From Heterotrichella gracilis (taxonomy: Eukaryota; Sar; Xanthophyceae; Tribonematales; Xanthonemataceae): DNA of 64,000 bases. A program made the position numbers and the translations under genes. The DNA lies in NCBI GenBank assembly GCA_032358255.1, contig JAULBX010027716.1:148125-212124 (forward strand). Reading direction: 5' to 3'. The notes beneath the pieces were generated by a model. The model was not told the origin of the DNA, ran no database searches, and saw only the letters and a program-made list of their open reading frames with translations. Below are positions 1-12,692 of this stretch, piece by piece (the stretch's first letter is position 1; each line of letters opens with the position of its first letter).

Positions 1-3000
1 CTCCCCGGCGAGTAGCTGATGTCATCAATGTCAAGCTCCAGGGGCCCCAGCCCGTATCCCAACCCCAGCTCTTCCTCCCCATCCATCCCCGGGACTGCCC
101 CCCCTGCATGGCCACCGTTTTGGTGGTTGTGCTGCTGCGGTGGGGGGGCGGAGTATGGCCTGTCCTGGCCCCCGTTGGTAAGCTCCTCCAGGTTACTTGT
201 CGATGGGGTTGTTGAGGTGCGGCCGCCAAACAGCGGCTTCATATACCTGGATACGGGGTTTACGGTGTGGTTTAGGGTGCAGTTGTAGGGCAAATCGTAG
301 GGTGTCATTCGACAAAGGGGAGGTGCGGCCACCAAACAGCCGCTTGATGTACCCGGGTGAAGGGGAGGGGTTGGTTCAGGATTCAGGGGGCGGTGCAGGG
401 TGTGGTGTATGGAAATTGAGGATGTCATCTGAGAAAGCCTGTGCCATGCATCCTTTACAATGAGCGGCAATGGCGGCACAAGTCACACTGCCCAGATGAA
501 TTTACCCTAGTTTTTATACGCAGTGTATACCCTGCGTTCCTCTATTACTTTGCTGTTTCTCCCCAGCCTCCCCCATACATTGCGCATCCTCACCCCCCCC
601 CACCCCCATCCCCCCCCGCCCCCACACCCACCTCGCATCCACCATCTTCCACAGCATCTGGGTGCGAGATGGCTCCTCCAGGCTCCTCCCCTCAGCAATG
701 GCTGCCGCGCCCCCACCCCCGGGCTCCCTCAGCCTTGCGTACAGCCCGTCAAACAGAATTGCATCGCTGTCGCCCTCAAGGTTCAGGCGGCGAAGGAGGG
801 GGCCTGCAGAGGGGGGTGAGGGGGGTGGGGTGGGGGACATGGTGGAGGTGGGTAAATGGAGGCTGTGCCGGTGGTGTGCGTGTGAGGTGGGGTTATAATA
901 ACATAAAAAAGGGTGAATGAACCGGGTTCAGGCGGCGCAGGAGGTGCCTCTGTGGAGTGAAGGTGTGCATGTGTCAGTGCTGATAGTCTGCCTCAAAACG
1001 CGCAGCACTGCGGCGGCCAGAAAGCACGGGAGAGGCCCCCTCCCTCTCCAGTCCACTTCCACCCCTCCCACCGGTCAGGCCCGCAAACCACCAGCACCCC
1101 TGCATGAGCCCCCCAAACACCAGCGTGGTCACCACCACAATGAACAGCGTGGCTGTCTCTATGGCGGGGATCCCCTCCTCCCCTGATTTGGACGGCAAGT
1201 TGACGGCCAGACCATACGCCACCGCCCCCCTCAGCCCGCATGCCCACTGCATGAGCTGCAGGTGCTCAGGGATGGGCACGCGCCGCCCTGCGATGGGGGG
1301 TGGGTGGGTGTGAGGGGTGGGGTGGGGGGGCAGGTGCAGGGAAGTGGGTGGAGGTGCTTGAGATGGTCGGTAAGTTGGGGAGTGATGGGTGCAAGATTGC
1401 AGGCAGGAAAATGGCAAACTGATGGGTGAGACGTTGCCTGCAATTAATCCATTGGGCCCATGGACTAGGGCCTGCCCAGTCACCAGCGTCAAGATTTCAA
1501 AGAGGGTGTCCAACCCACAGCTTGTCCTGCCCCCGGCTGGGAGCGATTAGGGTTTAGGGTTGGGCCTGTGCCGCTCACCTAGATTGACCAGCTTTGCCAG
1601 GGGGAATATGTTACAGGCGCGCGACAGCAGGCACAGCGGGATGCCAGTTATGAGCAGGCCGATGTCCCACCGGTGCCTGTGGGTGGCAACCTGTGAAGAG
1701 GGGGAGCAGGGCGTTACGGTTTAGGGTTTAGGTTCAAGGTGCCTGTGGGTGGCAACCTGAAGAGAGGGGAGGGGGGTCCGGGAGGGAGGTAGGGGTGCGT
1801 GATGGCCCAAAGGACGCTGCTTATCCGGCTACAATGCCGAGTGGTAGGTAAGTAATAGCTATATTGTAATATCGTTCTTGAACAACTTATTCTGCAATTA
1901 TACAAATATGGCTGCTGAAACAAAAAAAGCCCTTCTACCGGCTTCCCTGTGTACTACCGGTGCCTGTGGGGCATATCCACCTGAAGGCAGGGGTAACGAC
2001 CAGGGCTGGGTGCATGGACGGCACAGGCAAAAGAAAGCGCTTCCAAGCCAAGATGAAGGCATGCTGTGAATGTTGCAAGAGCTGGTGCCAAGCTGGCAGA
2101 CGCGCCTTGGTGGTTCGTACACAGATTGCGAAGGGAAATAATTGTTGCACATGCAGCAGCCTGGCGCAATATTTTTCTGCTCCAAGCCTTCAGCAGCATT
2201 GGCCGCAGGCTTTGATGGCAACGATTTAGATGACTTTGGGGTACCATGGCTTGTTTCAGGAAAGCAAGTGTGGCGGGACAGTGGCCTCCCTCTTTGGAGG
2301 TCACTCACTACCATGCCACAGAGCTTCCCCGAGACACGGCATTGTACCCCAGATAATCCAAACCACCACCATCGGGGCCTGTGGCCAACGGCTGAAGACT
2401 CATACAAGTAGAACACTGCAATTGGCCTGGAGTGCAGGCATGCAAGCAAACTAATTGATGATGCGTTGACAAAGGTGCCAGTTGAGCGGACTGTGCTGCT
2501 ATGCACGTGAGTAACCACCAACGTTAGGGTTCAGGACTCAGGGTTTACGTGTTAAAAAAGCACCTGGGGACCCAGGTATGAGGGTGCAAATTCTCCTCAC
2601 ACAGGACGGCCAACGATTGCGACAACATGCTATGCATTTGGTATTCAAAAGTATATAACCCCTGTCTCATCATGATCAATTGCGGCGCACCTGCAGTCCC
2701 AGGTAAGCAAACACGAATGTTTCGCACAGGAAGGCCGCAAACTCAAACAGCTTCTTCAGCGTGATCTGCGCGTCTGAGGTCACGTTGTGGTACGAGTAGT
2801 GCGCGTGGCAGATGCCTGCAAGGAAGGGGGGGAGCGGGAATAAACAATTAGATTGAAAATGGAGATAAGGATGCGAATAGTATTATGATACTTTTGCATA
2901 AGTAGCACTGTAGCACAGCGCTCACCTGTTCAGAACAGCACCAATGCCCCACACAACCCCTGCACCTCATGTTCAGGGTGTAGGGTCAGGTGTACGGTAG

Positions 3001-5448
3001 GGTTTTCAGCCCACCTGTGAAGAACAGCGCCAAAATGCCCAACAACTTGCACACTTTTGAATGTAGGGATAAAGGTTATAAGGTGTAGGGTTCCCAGCCT
3101 ACCTGTGAAGAACAGCGCCACGATGCCCGACACCAACCCTGCATCTCGTGGATGTAGGGTTTAGGGTTTCAAAAGTTAGGGTTCCCTGCCCACCTGTGAA
3201 GAACAGCGCCACGATGCCCGACAGCTTGCACACCTCCCCCAGCAGGTACGCAAGATACGCAGACATGGACACCAGCGCAATCTCATAAATGGCGCCATCA
3301 GACGCGTGCGTCCCCCGAGTTGACAGCTGGAAGCGCTTTAGGATGAAAGCGCAGGGGAGGGCCACCGCCACCCCCATGACCAGAGATCCCCCGCTGATGA
3401 CCAGGAAGCGCCAGGTCACCATGGGGATTGTCATCCAGGACACCGGGTTTTCGTAAAACTCCTCGATGGAGCGGAACAGCGCGATGGCCACCGCGTCGTT
3501 CAGCACCGACTCTCCAAAGATGCTGCGTGGTGCGGGTGCAGGGTGGATCAGTGAGCGGAGGGGGTACTTCCAGGAGTTAAGGGTTTTATATAAGGGTTTT
3601 ATATAAGGGTTTTATATAAGGGTTTTATATCCCTAAGCTCTGAACCCCAGTCAGCTGTAATTGATGACACGGCCTTGACAGATGATGCAATTGCAATCAC
3701 AGAATGGGTTTCCCAGCCGAGCACAAGCTCATGCCTGCATCAAAATTGATTATTGTTTTAAAACACCGTACTACTACCTTTACAAAGGGCTGCAGGGCTG
3801 AGCAACAAACGAGTGGGGCATTGACATTGACATTGCAGTGACAAAGCACCTAGCGCTACAGGGCTCAGCTATGGCAGTGCTGCGTAGAAGCAGCCATCCC
3901 TTCCAGGTTGTGCACATGCTGGTTGCCGGTACCGGCGCATGCGCTGTTGGCGCATCTCGGTGTATGTACTGCTTACATGTTGTGTATGTGCTGCGTGCAG
4001 GTCTCAGCCTGTGTTTCACTTACAGGTTGTGTAGCAGCGGTGGCACGCTGAGGTCTCCAAACACAGACAGCGTGGCCACGGGGTCGATGGAAGAGATGAG
4101 CGCACCTGTGGCGGGCACGCGCAATTTTAGGCATGGACATGAAAGAGGTCATCAATTTATTTGTCCCTTCAAGGGAACCAAATGAATCAACGGAATCAAA
4201 TGAAGCAAACCAGGGAAGATCTTACTTATGATTTTGTTGATTATAAATATACTTGCTTACAGATTTTTATTTTCCATTCCATGTTGAACAAACCAGTAAG
4301 CAGCCTCTCCTTAGACCCTAACCCCTAGCCCCCAAACCCTACATTGTCGACCCTACACCCTTCACTCACCGTACAGCAGGCAGTCCACTATGGGGTTGAT
4401 CAGGTTTTTCCTGCGCACCACCCCCAGCAGCACCAGCAGGTAGGTGAACAGGCCAAACACCAGGGTGGAAATGACTGTGCCCAGCACCGCAAACACTGTG
4501 ATCGCGCCAAAGTTGCGGAAAAACTGCTTCTTCTTGAGGGTGAACCCCGCGGCAAACACGATGGGGGGGAGCAGGCCGTAGAAGAAGGCGGAGGGGGAGA
4601 AGCGCAGGGGCTTGGACAGGCCTGCAGGGACGGGGAAAATCTATTTTGAAGTCAAATAGACATGCTTAAATACAAGCTGGACAGTGTATAAAGAGGGCGG
4701 AGGGAGAGTAGCGCAGGGCTTGTACAGACCTGGGGAAAGGAGGGGCAGAAATGGTCCTAAAAGCGAGTGTCACAATCATGACTCATATACCTTTATAGAT
4801 ATGCGCCCTATGACCACATGGGCCTCATCGCCTGCCCATCCCATGGCTGCGGTCATAGCCTGTGCAGGCGACGGCACATGCACGGTGCAAGCATAGGTGA
4901 TGGCATGCATGCACGTGCGCCTCCCGCACAATGCAGGCGAGTGAGGGGTGTGGTGGCGTATCCCCTTCTGGTAACCCCTACTGGTGTACCCCCTACTGGC
5001 ACTTGCCACACTGCCATCATCTTGCAAAACCAACCTTGCAAAAGCAACATTATAGAAAAACCCTGATTTGTTGGCCGCCCTGACATCCAGGCGCGCCCCG
5101 CGTGATACACCCTGATTAGGGTTTAGGGTTTAGGGTGCGTGCGGTCGTTGTGCTGCCCCTCAGGGGCCAGGTAGTGCCACGCACACCTATATACGAGGAA
5201 AGTCATCTGATTGCCACTTGAATACTGTGGAGTGAAGTGCAGAAGACTCGAGTCCATTTTAAGGTTAAGGGTTTAATCCTGAGGGTGTGCCCCAACGACG
5301 CACCCAGCATGCGGCCGAATCCCCCGACCACAATGCCCAGGATCATGGCTGCCCCCGACGGCGGCAGGTAGTGCCACTTGTACCGCTGTATGAAGAATGT
5401 GAGCATGACTGTGATGATCAGCAGGCACCACACCAGGGTCAGCTCCTC
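1..5448 (-). CDS. Na+/H+ exchanger, intracellular NHE8/NHX5-6-like (partial, C-terminus off the left edge)
   Basis: Electroneutral Na+(K+)/H+ antiporter of the CPA1 family, expected in Golgi/endosome membranes. Exons that fit by splice sites and phase: 5304-5448, 4370-4621, 4024-4105, 3194-3522, 2691-2815, 1579-1690, about 1097-1287, 632-803, and 246 to beyond position 1. Family landmarks appear in order: PPSGAAMILGIVVGG; LLPPIVFAAGF (inhibitor-region helix); ALISSIDPVATLSVFGD; the ion-binding VLNDAVAIALF; KLSGIVALFFTG followed by ICHAHYSYHNVT; FVFAYLGLQ; and CGLRGAVAYGLAVNLP. After the membrane domain comes a cytosolic tail with DARYMKPLFGG and a Q/H/G-rich end. The exon starting at 5448 opens with an acceptor, so at least one 5' exon is missing; I did not find it. 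One junction, between about 1097 and 803, does not match in phase, so a small exon is probably missed there. The family call is firm; the organelle is inferred from similarity. Confidence 0.9.
1729..1985 (-). repeat. Intronic copies of the acceptor end of an NHE exon
   Basis: The start of exon 1579-1690 (VATHRHRWDIG, with its CAG acceptor) is echoed upstream in the intron at about 1729-1760 and again, more diverged, at about 1951-1985. TTTAGGG-like sequence lies between the exon and the first copy. Confidence 0.65.
2930..3193 (-). repeat. Three intronic copies of the 3' end and donor site of an NHE exon
   Basis: The exon 3194-3522 ends in SGIVALFFTG followed by a GTGGGC donor. Downstream in transcript order the same edge recurs at about 3102-3140, 3012-3045 and 2930-2960, each with a donor-like GTGGG or GTAGG, and with TTTAGGG-like fragments between the copies. 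They become less similar with distance from the exon. They read as duplicated exon edges, not as separate exons, because the next exon joins in frame only to the first copy's phase. Confidence 0.8.
3581..3630. repeat. 13-bp tandem repeat, about 3.8 copies
   Basis: The unit GGGTTTTATATAA is repeated head to tail inside the NHE intron between exons 3194-3522 and 4024-4105. The GGGTTT part recalls the telomere-like motif seen throughout the window. Confidence 0.9.
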
Positions 5449-8400
5449 CTGCACACGGCACAATGGTGGCGATTGTAAGATATAACATAATGATAAATAA
5501 CAAAAAAACCAATAAAGCCATAATAATAACACCAGCCACCAGTGTATGGAATACCCGAGAGCCAGGGACACCAGGTGGAGTCATAAACACAACCTGTTCC
5601 TGTATGGGTGTTTTGGCAGGGCTGGAGAGAACGGCATGCAACCTGAATGGTGGGCTGCGACCATACTACCTACACTCGGCCCTAGCTAGGAATTGCATTC
5701 ATGATCCACGTCATCCGCCTATGGCCCTTCTTCCGAAAGGCATTTCAGTATTACACATGAATATGTGGAAAGCTTGTGCATCAAGGTTCAATATGGTAAC
5801 CATATAGTTGGAACGAGTTTCGAAGAAGGGCCACCTTTTGGGTTGAACATGACCCCAACCATGTCATGGCTAGGTACTATGGGCTCCAACACTTGTAACA
5901 CATTCTAAGAGTTTGGGTGTACCCCTTGCAGCTCAAGCTCTCTTCAAAGCACACAATACACAAGGCACACATCCCTTTTCTGAAGGTTGACCCATGACAG
6001 AATGGCAAGCGAACATGTGCATAGTCTATATGACCAACACCAGTCGAACCATGACACCAAGGGACCCAATGAAGCCACAACCACCACAACCCACCGAAAC
6101 ATATCCAGGGGAAGTCATGTTGGCTCTTTGGGTGTTCCCACTACCGTGCCATTGAAGCTCGAGTTTGTGGTGGTCCCATAGAAACCGCTGCAGCTGCCTC
6201 CACGCAAGTCCAGGCAGTCCAACCCAACCGGTGTAAACTACAGACTCTCTTTATGCTCTGCAAACAGAGGTTGCGGCTGCACCCTTGTGTCACACCATCC
6301 AATAACGTATGGGGAGCTGAGGTGCTGCCCAGGACGCCCACCAAGTCTCGGTACAGTGGATCAAGGCTATGAAGTCACCAGGACAGCAGACGAATCGTAA
6401 ACCAACCAGGAAACCGTGTACCTGCTACGGTGCATACGTGGGTTCTATGCAGCTACTTACGAGAAAAAGTCACATGCCGGCAATAGACGTGTGTATATGC
6501 GGCAGCAACGGTTCTGGCACTCAGTGTATACTGTATACGTTTCAACAAAAGTGGAGTTGTATTCCTGGTGGCTGCACAGACATCTACTGGCGTTTCTTGT
6601 GTGCATGCATCATTCACCCAATATCGGGGGACTCCGTTGAACGTTCCAGAAAACCCTAAAGGGTTTAAAGTGGCCACAGTGCCACCTATCCACAGCTGGT
6701 TTCTGGGGAAATGATAGCCTTCTGAGGCCAGCAGTTTCAACTTGTTGCCAAAGAACCTTTCCAGGACTCCACCCAACAGATTTCAACCTCAAATTTGGCC
6801 AAGGCATTTCAGAAATTTTCAGCCACTGGCTTCAACATGCAAGATGGGACAGCGCCACCAAAGGTTGCGGTCCACCCACAAATACATCAACCGAGGGTTA
6901 CAAGCGTGCAGAATTGACAGGTCTTATTCTGATACACCTACTATATAAAGGAAACCCGACACCCTATTATGTGTCACTCATTTCGAGTTTACTCTTTACG
7001 CAAGAGAAGAAGTTGAAGTGGCAATGGCATGGCGATAACAGCCGCATAAGCAGGCCCTGGCTAATTTGTGCGATACCAGTGTATGTGAGGTCCTCCTTGT
7101 GTAGAAGTGTGAGGAGGTGGGGATCCAGCGGGGAAGCCAGGAGGCGTGGTGGTAGCGCAGTGCGCCAGGGTACTGTGGGGCACGCCGTTGCAAAACCCAA
7201 ATCCACTTCAACGTGGAATTCCAGTTAGCTATTTGAGTACCCGCTTAGCTGCTTGGTGCTCTTTTGGATGATACTGGCGCATATTATCTTTGCCGTTAAA
7301 CAGTGCCTAGACCATCCTGCAAATCCTCCAACAGCCGGTGACCTGGATTGTGAGCCCTAGCCAGGCGCCACACACCAGTGACAGGGCATTGAGGGTTGCA
7401 CTTCAGCTATTAGGTTTAGGTTTAGGGTTTCAAAAGGGTTGCGCTTTAGGAGGATGTAGGTAGAAGCAAGCTTGTGTGAGTGCGCAACAATGTACTGGAA
7501 AAATCCATTGTACAGGCAGGGCTTCAGTGCAATGTCCTGCCAACCTGATTGGCTTGAAGCAAGTCAGGATGCGCACAGTACGTGCGTGCACAGTACTAGG
7601 AGGGGCGCGATCTGCAAACAGTTTGAACCACATATCTTCACAATCACACGCTACTTCCGTCCTGCACGGCGGCCATCCTCTTCCATCCAATACAGCACTA
7701 GTACTGGCCTGGGTTGCCACGCACATGGGCAGTGCCATGCACTTGCGTGTGTACAACAAGCCAGGTCTATCAGAAACAGCACAGAGTTGGTTTGTGAGTG
7801 TCAGGAATGACAGATACCTACTCATGGGCACGGCACCAGAGCAACTGCAAGCCTGCCAGCATGCATGCATGTGCTCAACATTGCATGCCACTGCCCTTGC
7901 ACACCGTCCTCAGCACCTGCATCCACGTGTGCCAGCACCAGACGCGTGAACTCGTTGCGTATCAGCAGTGATACCACCCTTGGTACGCGTTTCCAGCGTG
8001 GCACCGCGTCGACCAACTCGGCTGCCAGCAGCAAAAGCGCGCCGAGTGTTCAGAGCCGTGTTTGGACGTTTTTGCAAACCTTCAAACGGCTGTGACTCCT
8101 TACACCTTCCGTACACTCTCTGCTGACTCCCTCGACACCTTGTGCACACGTTTCCTCTCCACTGCTTCCAAGCTTATTAGCCATTGCAAGCCAACCTGGT
8201 CTGTTCACCTCAAGCTAGCCTCATCACACGTTTCTCGGCCCGAGAAGGTAGGTAACACGCTCTTGATACCCATATTCAACGCTTTGTCCAGTTATGTTGC
8301 TTTGCGGCGATGCCCACGCCGTTTAACTGCCTCTTTGGTGTGACCCTTGTTGCAGGCTTTGAACCCAACCCTGAGCACAGCAATCTAAGACCTTTTGCGC

Positions 8401-8635
8401 TGTATCTACAAAAGCTCCTCAGCCCAAGTATCCTCAAGCGTTTCCTCAACTTCACAAGGCTGGTATGCGCTCTTGCAACTCAGCGTCAGCGTTTTGCACA
8501 GGCCTGTTGCACCCCACGTGTTGCTGTGCATGGTGCACCAAACCGCGTCATGTATGCACACACCCTGGCGTCATTCCGCACTCACCCTCATCGATGCGCC
8601 CCTGTAGGACGACAACAACCCAACAAATAGCAGCA
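5449..8635. other. Intergenic or 5' region between divergent genes
   Basis: About 3.2 kb between the first recognised NHE exon (minus) and the secreted-protein gene (plus). It should hold the missing first exon or exons of the exchanger and the promoters of both genes. I see no recognisable domain, RNA gene or transposon here. Short open frames on both strands lack family similarity and convincing splice context. Confidence 0.6.
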
Positions 8636-11600
8636 ATGACAGCTTACAAGAGCTCTTCCCGGGTAGTTGGCCGCCTGCTGCGTCTGGCCGTGGCCGTGCT
8701 TTTTGTCCTACCTATCCTACCTGTCCTGGGCACCAGCCACACCATCACCTTCCGCCTCCAAGCACGCGCTTCCAGCCACGGTAGGATACAAGTTAACCTG
8801 AAACGTGTGCCTGTTTGTCTGTTGCCCCGTCCCAGCTTTCGCCTCGCGCGTTTCAGCACAGCTTCGCAATATGCATGCATGCATGTGACGCGTCGACGGC
8901 GCCTTTTTGCCCCCGGCCACGCCCACCTCCTCCAATACCGCACCAGAATCTTTCTTCCATAGCATTGTAATCACACATTCTGGTGTTGCCGTTGTGCAGG
9001 CGGTGCCGATGTACACGCCCTTGGTGGCCATGGGCTTGGCCACTCCCCATAACCTCTCCAGCGTCGGTACCCTCCCCAACGTGTCGATTGCTCACGACAA
9101 CAACGATACTTTTTCTACCTCCAGTGGGAACGAGGCGGAACACTTGGTAGGTCCCCTCATTGTGTTGCACTGACATGGATCAGTGAACCCTGCTTTAGGG
9201 TTTACGGCAGCAGGGTGTCCATGAACTTCATATGCATATGTCCGTGTACAAGTCCAGCCGCAGTTGCCCACCAAAGCGCCCGCTGTTAACATGAACCTCC
9301 TCGAAACCCTTCTCATGCCCATAGCTGTAACCACTGACCATCCTCCCTTGTCCCTTGTGCAGCCCACAGCCGCCGCCCTGTCCACCTACAAAACACTGAG
9401 CGGCACCTACCACCCCTCCAACCCCCTGGCCACCACCATCTGGAGCTACATTGCGCTCCCTCTGGACTTCACAGCAACTCCCTTGGGCCACATCGCCCAC
9501 TTCAACGCCTCAAGCGCCTCAAGTTTGGGCCACAGCTGCGAGTGCTGCGCCTCCAACCATGGGAACGCAACGCAGTGCTTGGTAGGTGCCTCCTATTGGC
9601 AATATGGGCAATCTCTGCGGCTATCAACTGGCACGTTCCTAAGTATGCTAAGAGCTAAGGTGTAGTTAGGGTGCGTACCCTGCTGCGGCTGAACATGCAG
9701 TGGCCAGTGGGCAACTGGCCCTGGATTGGGTTTATGGTGTAGGGTTTACGGTTGCGCTGCAGCTTGCAATGGGCAGGGTTGAAGGGTTGCAGTGCCACCA
9801 CAAAACCTCCTTGAAAACTGCCCCTGTTGCCTACTAACCCATCTCTCCCCCTGCCTCTTGTGCAGCCCAGAGCCCCGCCCATGTCAGCTTTCGAGGTACT
9901 GAGTGGCGCCATGTCCCACTCAGCCAGACCCCTGGAATACAACCCCTCGCTTTTAGGCTACACTTCTCCCTTTCTGGACCATGCCACTTCTCCCCTGGCC
10001 TACACCACCATCTCCCTGGGCTATACCGCCACACCCTACACCCTACTGGAGTACTACGACGATGGTACCTCAACCACCAGCACCCGCCTGGTCCGCACCA
10101 TCGCCCTCTTGGGCTACACCACTGCTCCCCTGGGCCAAATCACCGCCCCTCTTGGGATTGGCTTCATGGAGGAGTGGCGCTTCAATCCAGCCTACATTGA
10201 TGGCCAGGTAGGGTTTAGAGCCTGCGTTTAGGTTATGTAGGTAGGGTTTTAAGCAGTGTTGGCTAGCCTGCTTTTAAATAGGATTTAAGAATCAGGTTAG
10301 TCTTCGCCCTTACTGCGTCTAAGTAAAGGCAAAAAGGGTCTTGCCTGCAGGGTCCTTGGCTCGCTGTCTTGGTGTGACACAACAGCAAGCATTCAGTCAA
10401 CCTGTATGTGCATGCTTTATCGATGGTTGCCTGGGCCTTTGGACCCATGTCAGCGATGACAAGAGTCCCTGTATATACGCCCAGCACCCCTTGACCCGCG
10501 TCCCTCCCTTGGCGCAGGACCGCTTTAACTTCAGCGGCATGCGCCAGCCCAACCCCTGCCTGGCCCAGGACATCATCCTCAATGCAGCCGACAATGGGGT
10601 GTGTGTGCGGAACACATCCCGCCACGCAACCTCTGACGTCAAGCTGCAAGCCATGCCAGCCCTCGCACCCGCCCCTGAGCAAGACCTACTGAGCAAAGAC
10701 AATATGGTAGGGGCCATGCATGTGTATGTGTTTGATGTGCTAGGGTGCTAGCGCAGCGTTTTGTCTTCAGCAAAGATTGGTTTCAGCAAAGATGCAACAG
10801 ACTCTTTGCTTGGATGACCTTGGTGCCACATCCTGCACAAACCCTTCATCCCCCTGCTGCCCCATCGTCCAACCCTAATAGCTAAACCCTGACCCAAAAC
10901 CCTGCACCTTGCAAAACCCCTGTCCCCCTCTGCTTCCCCATTATCTCTGGCCCTCCCCTCCAATCACACTTGACCATATGAGCTCACTTTCCCCATGCTG
11001 CCCCCTTGTCCCTGACCTTCCAACCCTAACCCTTAAGCCCTACACCTTGCACAGCCCAGTCCCTCTCTGCTCCCCATTTACCCTGACCTGTATCTGACCC
11101 CTCCCCTCCCCATTTCCCAGGTTGACCACGTGAGCGTTGACACCCACCTTGCCGCCATCACCCAGCTCCACACCAACCTGCCCAACGACAACAGCGCCTC
11201 TCATCTCCAGACCCCCGCAACAGTGCAGAACCCTACATGCCCTAGCTCCCACGGCACGGGGCAGCCCACCTACTCCTACACCAACAGCACACAGACCATC
11301 AAGGACATCCCGACCATCGCCTCGGGCGAGTCCATCACGCATCTTGTGGCCCTGCCGCCCCGGGACATTGGCGATAACAGCAGTAGCACCACCATAACCA
11401 CCACCGGCACCACCTTGAGGACCATCTTCAACACCGCGATGTGGGCAGCACCCCTGGCCTTCCAGGGCGCCATGCTGTACTGGAAGCTGACCTCATCCTT
11501 GACAGGGGGGGTGCAGACAGCCTTGGCATGTGCGGCCGCACCGGTGCTGACCCTAGCAAGGGTGGACATGCGCTGGGTTGTCGCACGCGCCATGTGGCAG

Positions 11601-12692
11601 GCGGTGGCGGCGGGCTGGTGGCTCAACAGGCTGTGGTGGTCCCAGACCGACGACACCCTGGCGTGGCTTGCCCACTGCATGTGGTTCCGGTCGGGCGCAG
11701 CAGCGGCGGTGAGCCAGGTGGCGCAGCATGTGGCCGTGCCAGGGGCCTCGTTTAGCTTGGAGGAGGCGGCATTCGTCATTGCCCAATTGCTGTGGTATTT
11801 GGGGTGCTACTGCGTAGCACAGGACATCATGTGGGCGGCGGTGGGTTGGGCCGCCGGGTTTGTGTGGGCGCAGGCGGTGGCGGCAGTGCGTGCAGTGGCT
11901 CAAGCCATGTGGGTCAAGGCAGCGGCAGGGGTGGACTGCATCGCCACCTGCCTGTGGGCCAAGGCGGCTGCAGCTCTGGCCTGCAGCGGTGTGCAGCTGG
12001 CCTTGTTCCTGGCAGCTGCCCCTGTGGCCTGGGACGTGAGGCTTGTGGCAGCCGGGGCAGGGGCAGTCGCAGTGGTGGTGTGCCTCACAGCCGTGAGTGC
12101 CTTGCCCTAAACCCTAAACCCTAAATTTTAAACCCAAACTACGGTGCAATAAATTTATGAACAGCGATTGATGTGTCTGCCTGACGGTCTGGCAAATAGC
12201 TATAATGTTTAATAAGTACATTGTTCAAGTGTGGGATATTTTTTATGTATTGTGACCACCTTGACTGCATACTGTCCACGTAGTCACTGTCACGTTTGTG
12301 CACTAGCATCAAGGCAAGAGGTTGTCTGTGTACACCGGTTGGCACTAATGTTTGTGTGGTGCACACGTTGGCACCAGCAGCTGCTTTTTCATGACACCCT
12401 ATTGTGATGACCTGAACCCTAATGGACCCCAACCCTAAACCCTAAGCAGTAAAACCCAAATGATCTGACACCCGCATGCGCGATGTTGCAGGTGGAGGGC
12501 AAGCCACAGCCTGGCGCTGGCAAGCACAATGGGGCCACCACTTCACGCCAGGGGGCCCCTAAGGCAATGGCCAGTGCAGGGGCAGGCAGCACCAGGCACA
12601 GCCAGCGCGCGCACCCTCGGCGGCGCACCCATGGGGGCCACGGTCGCAAGCACCGCCACGTACGCAAGGGGGGACAGCGCAGGAGGTCGTAA
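8636..12692 (+). CDS. Unrecognised secreted, T/P/G-repeat and W/A-rich protein
   Basis: Probable exons: 8636-8780; 8836 to about 8885 (end uncertain); 9000-9146; 9363-9581; 9866-10207; 10518-10706; 11121-12092; 12492-12692. Exons three to seven are exact multiples of three and all introns after exon two are phase 0. Donors are mostly GTAGG; the last is GTGAG. The ATG at 8636 opens a good signal peptide (basic start, then LRLAVAVLFVLPILPVLG). The middle exons carry degenerate GYTT-x-PLG repeats, for example LLGYTTAPLGQITAPLG, and N-glycosylation-like NASS/NATQ sites. The 324-residue exon begins hydrophilic and threonine-rich, then becomes a long alanine-rich hydrophobic stretch with regularly placed tryptophans (AMWQA, CMWF, IMWAAVGW, AMWVKAAA, CLWAKAAA). 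The last exon is a basic R/H/G-rich tail. I recognise no family. Secretion or membrane location is inferred from the signal peptide only. Confidence 0.65.
12105..12126. repeat. Interstitial telomere-like tract (three CCCTAAA units)
   Basis: Three adjacent CCCTAAA units directly after the donor of exon 11121-12092. Similar two- to three-unit tracts occur at about 5117-5136, 13909-13930, 35664-35683 and 54746-54768, and single units are scattered through introns in both orientations. They are far too short to mark a chromosome end. Confidence 0.9.

Noticed and set aside
4344-4649. 101-residue plus-strand open frame (HQQ-rich)
   Set aside because: Complement of the NHE membrane exon 4370-4621; the exchanger reading is supported by strong family motifs.
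11276-11779. 167-residue minus-strand open frame opposite the orphan gene
   Set aside because: The plus strand has phase-matched exons and splice sites; the minus frame has neither.
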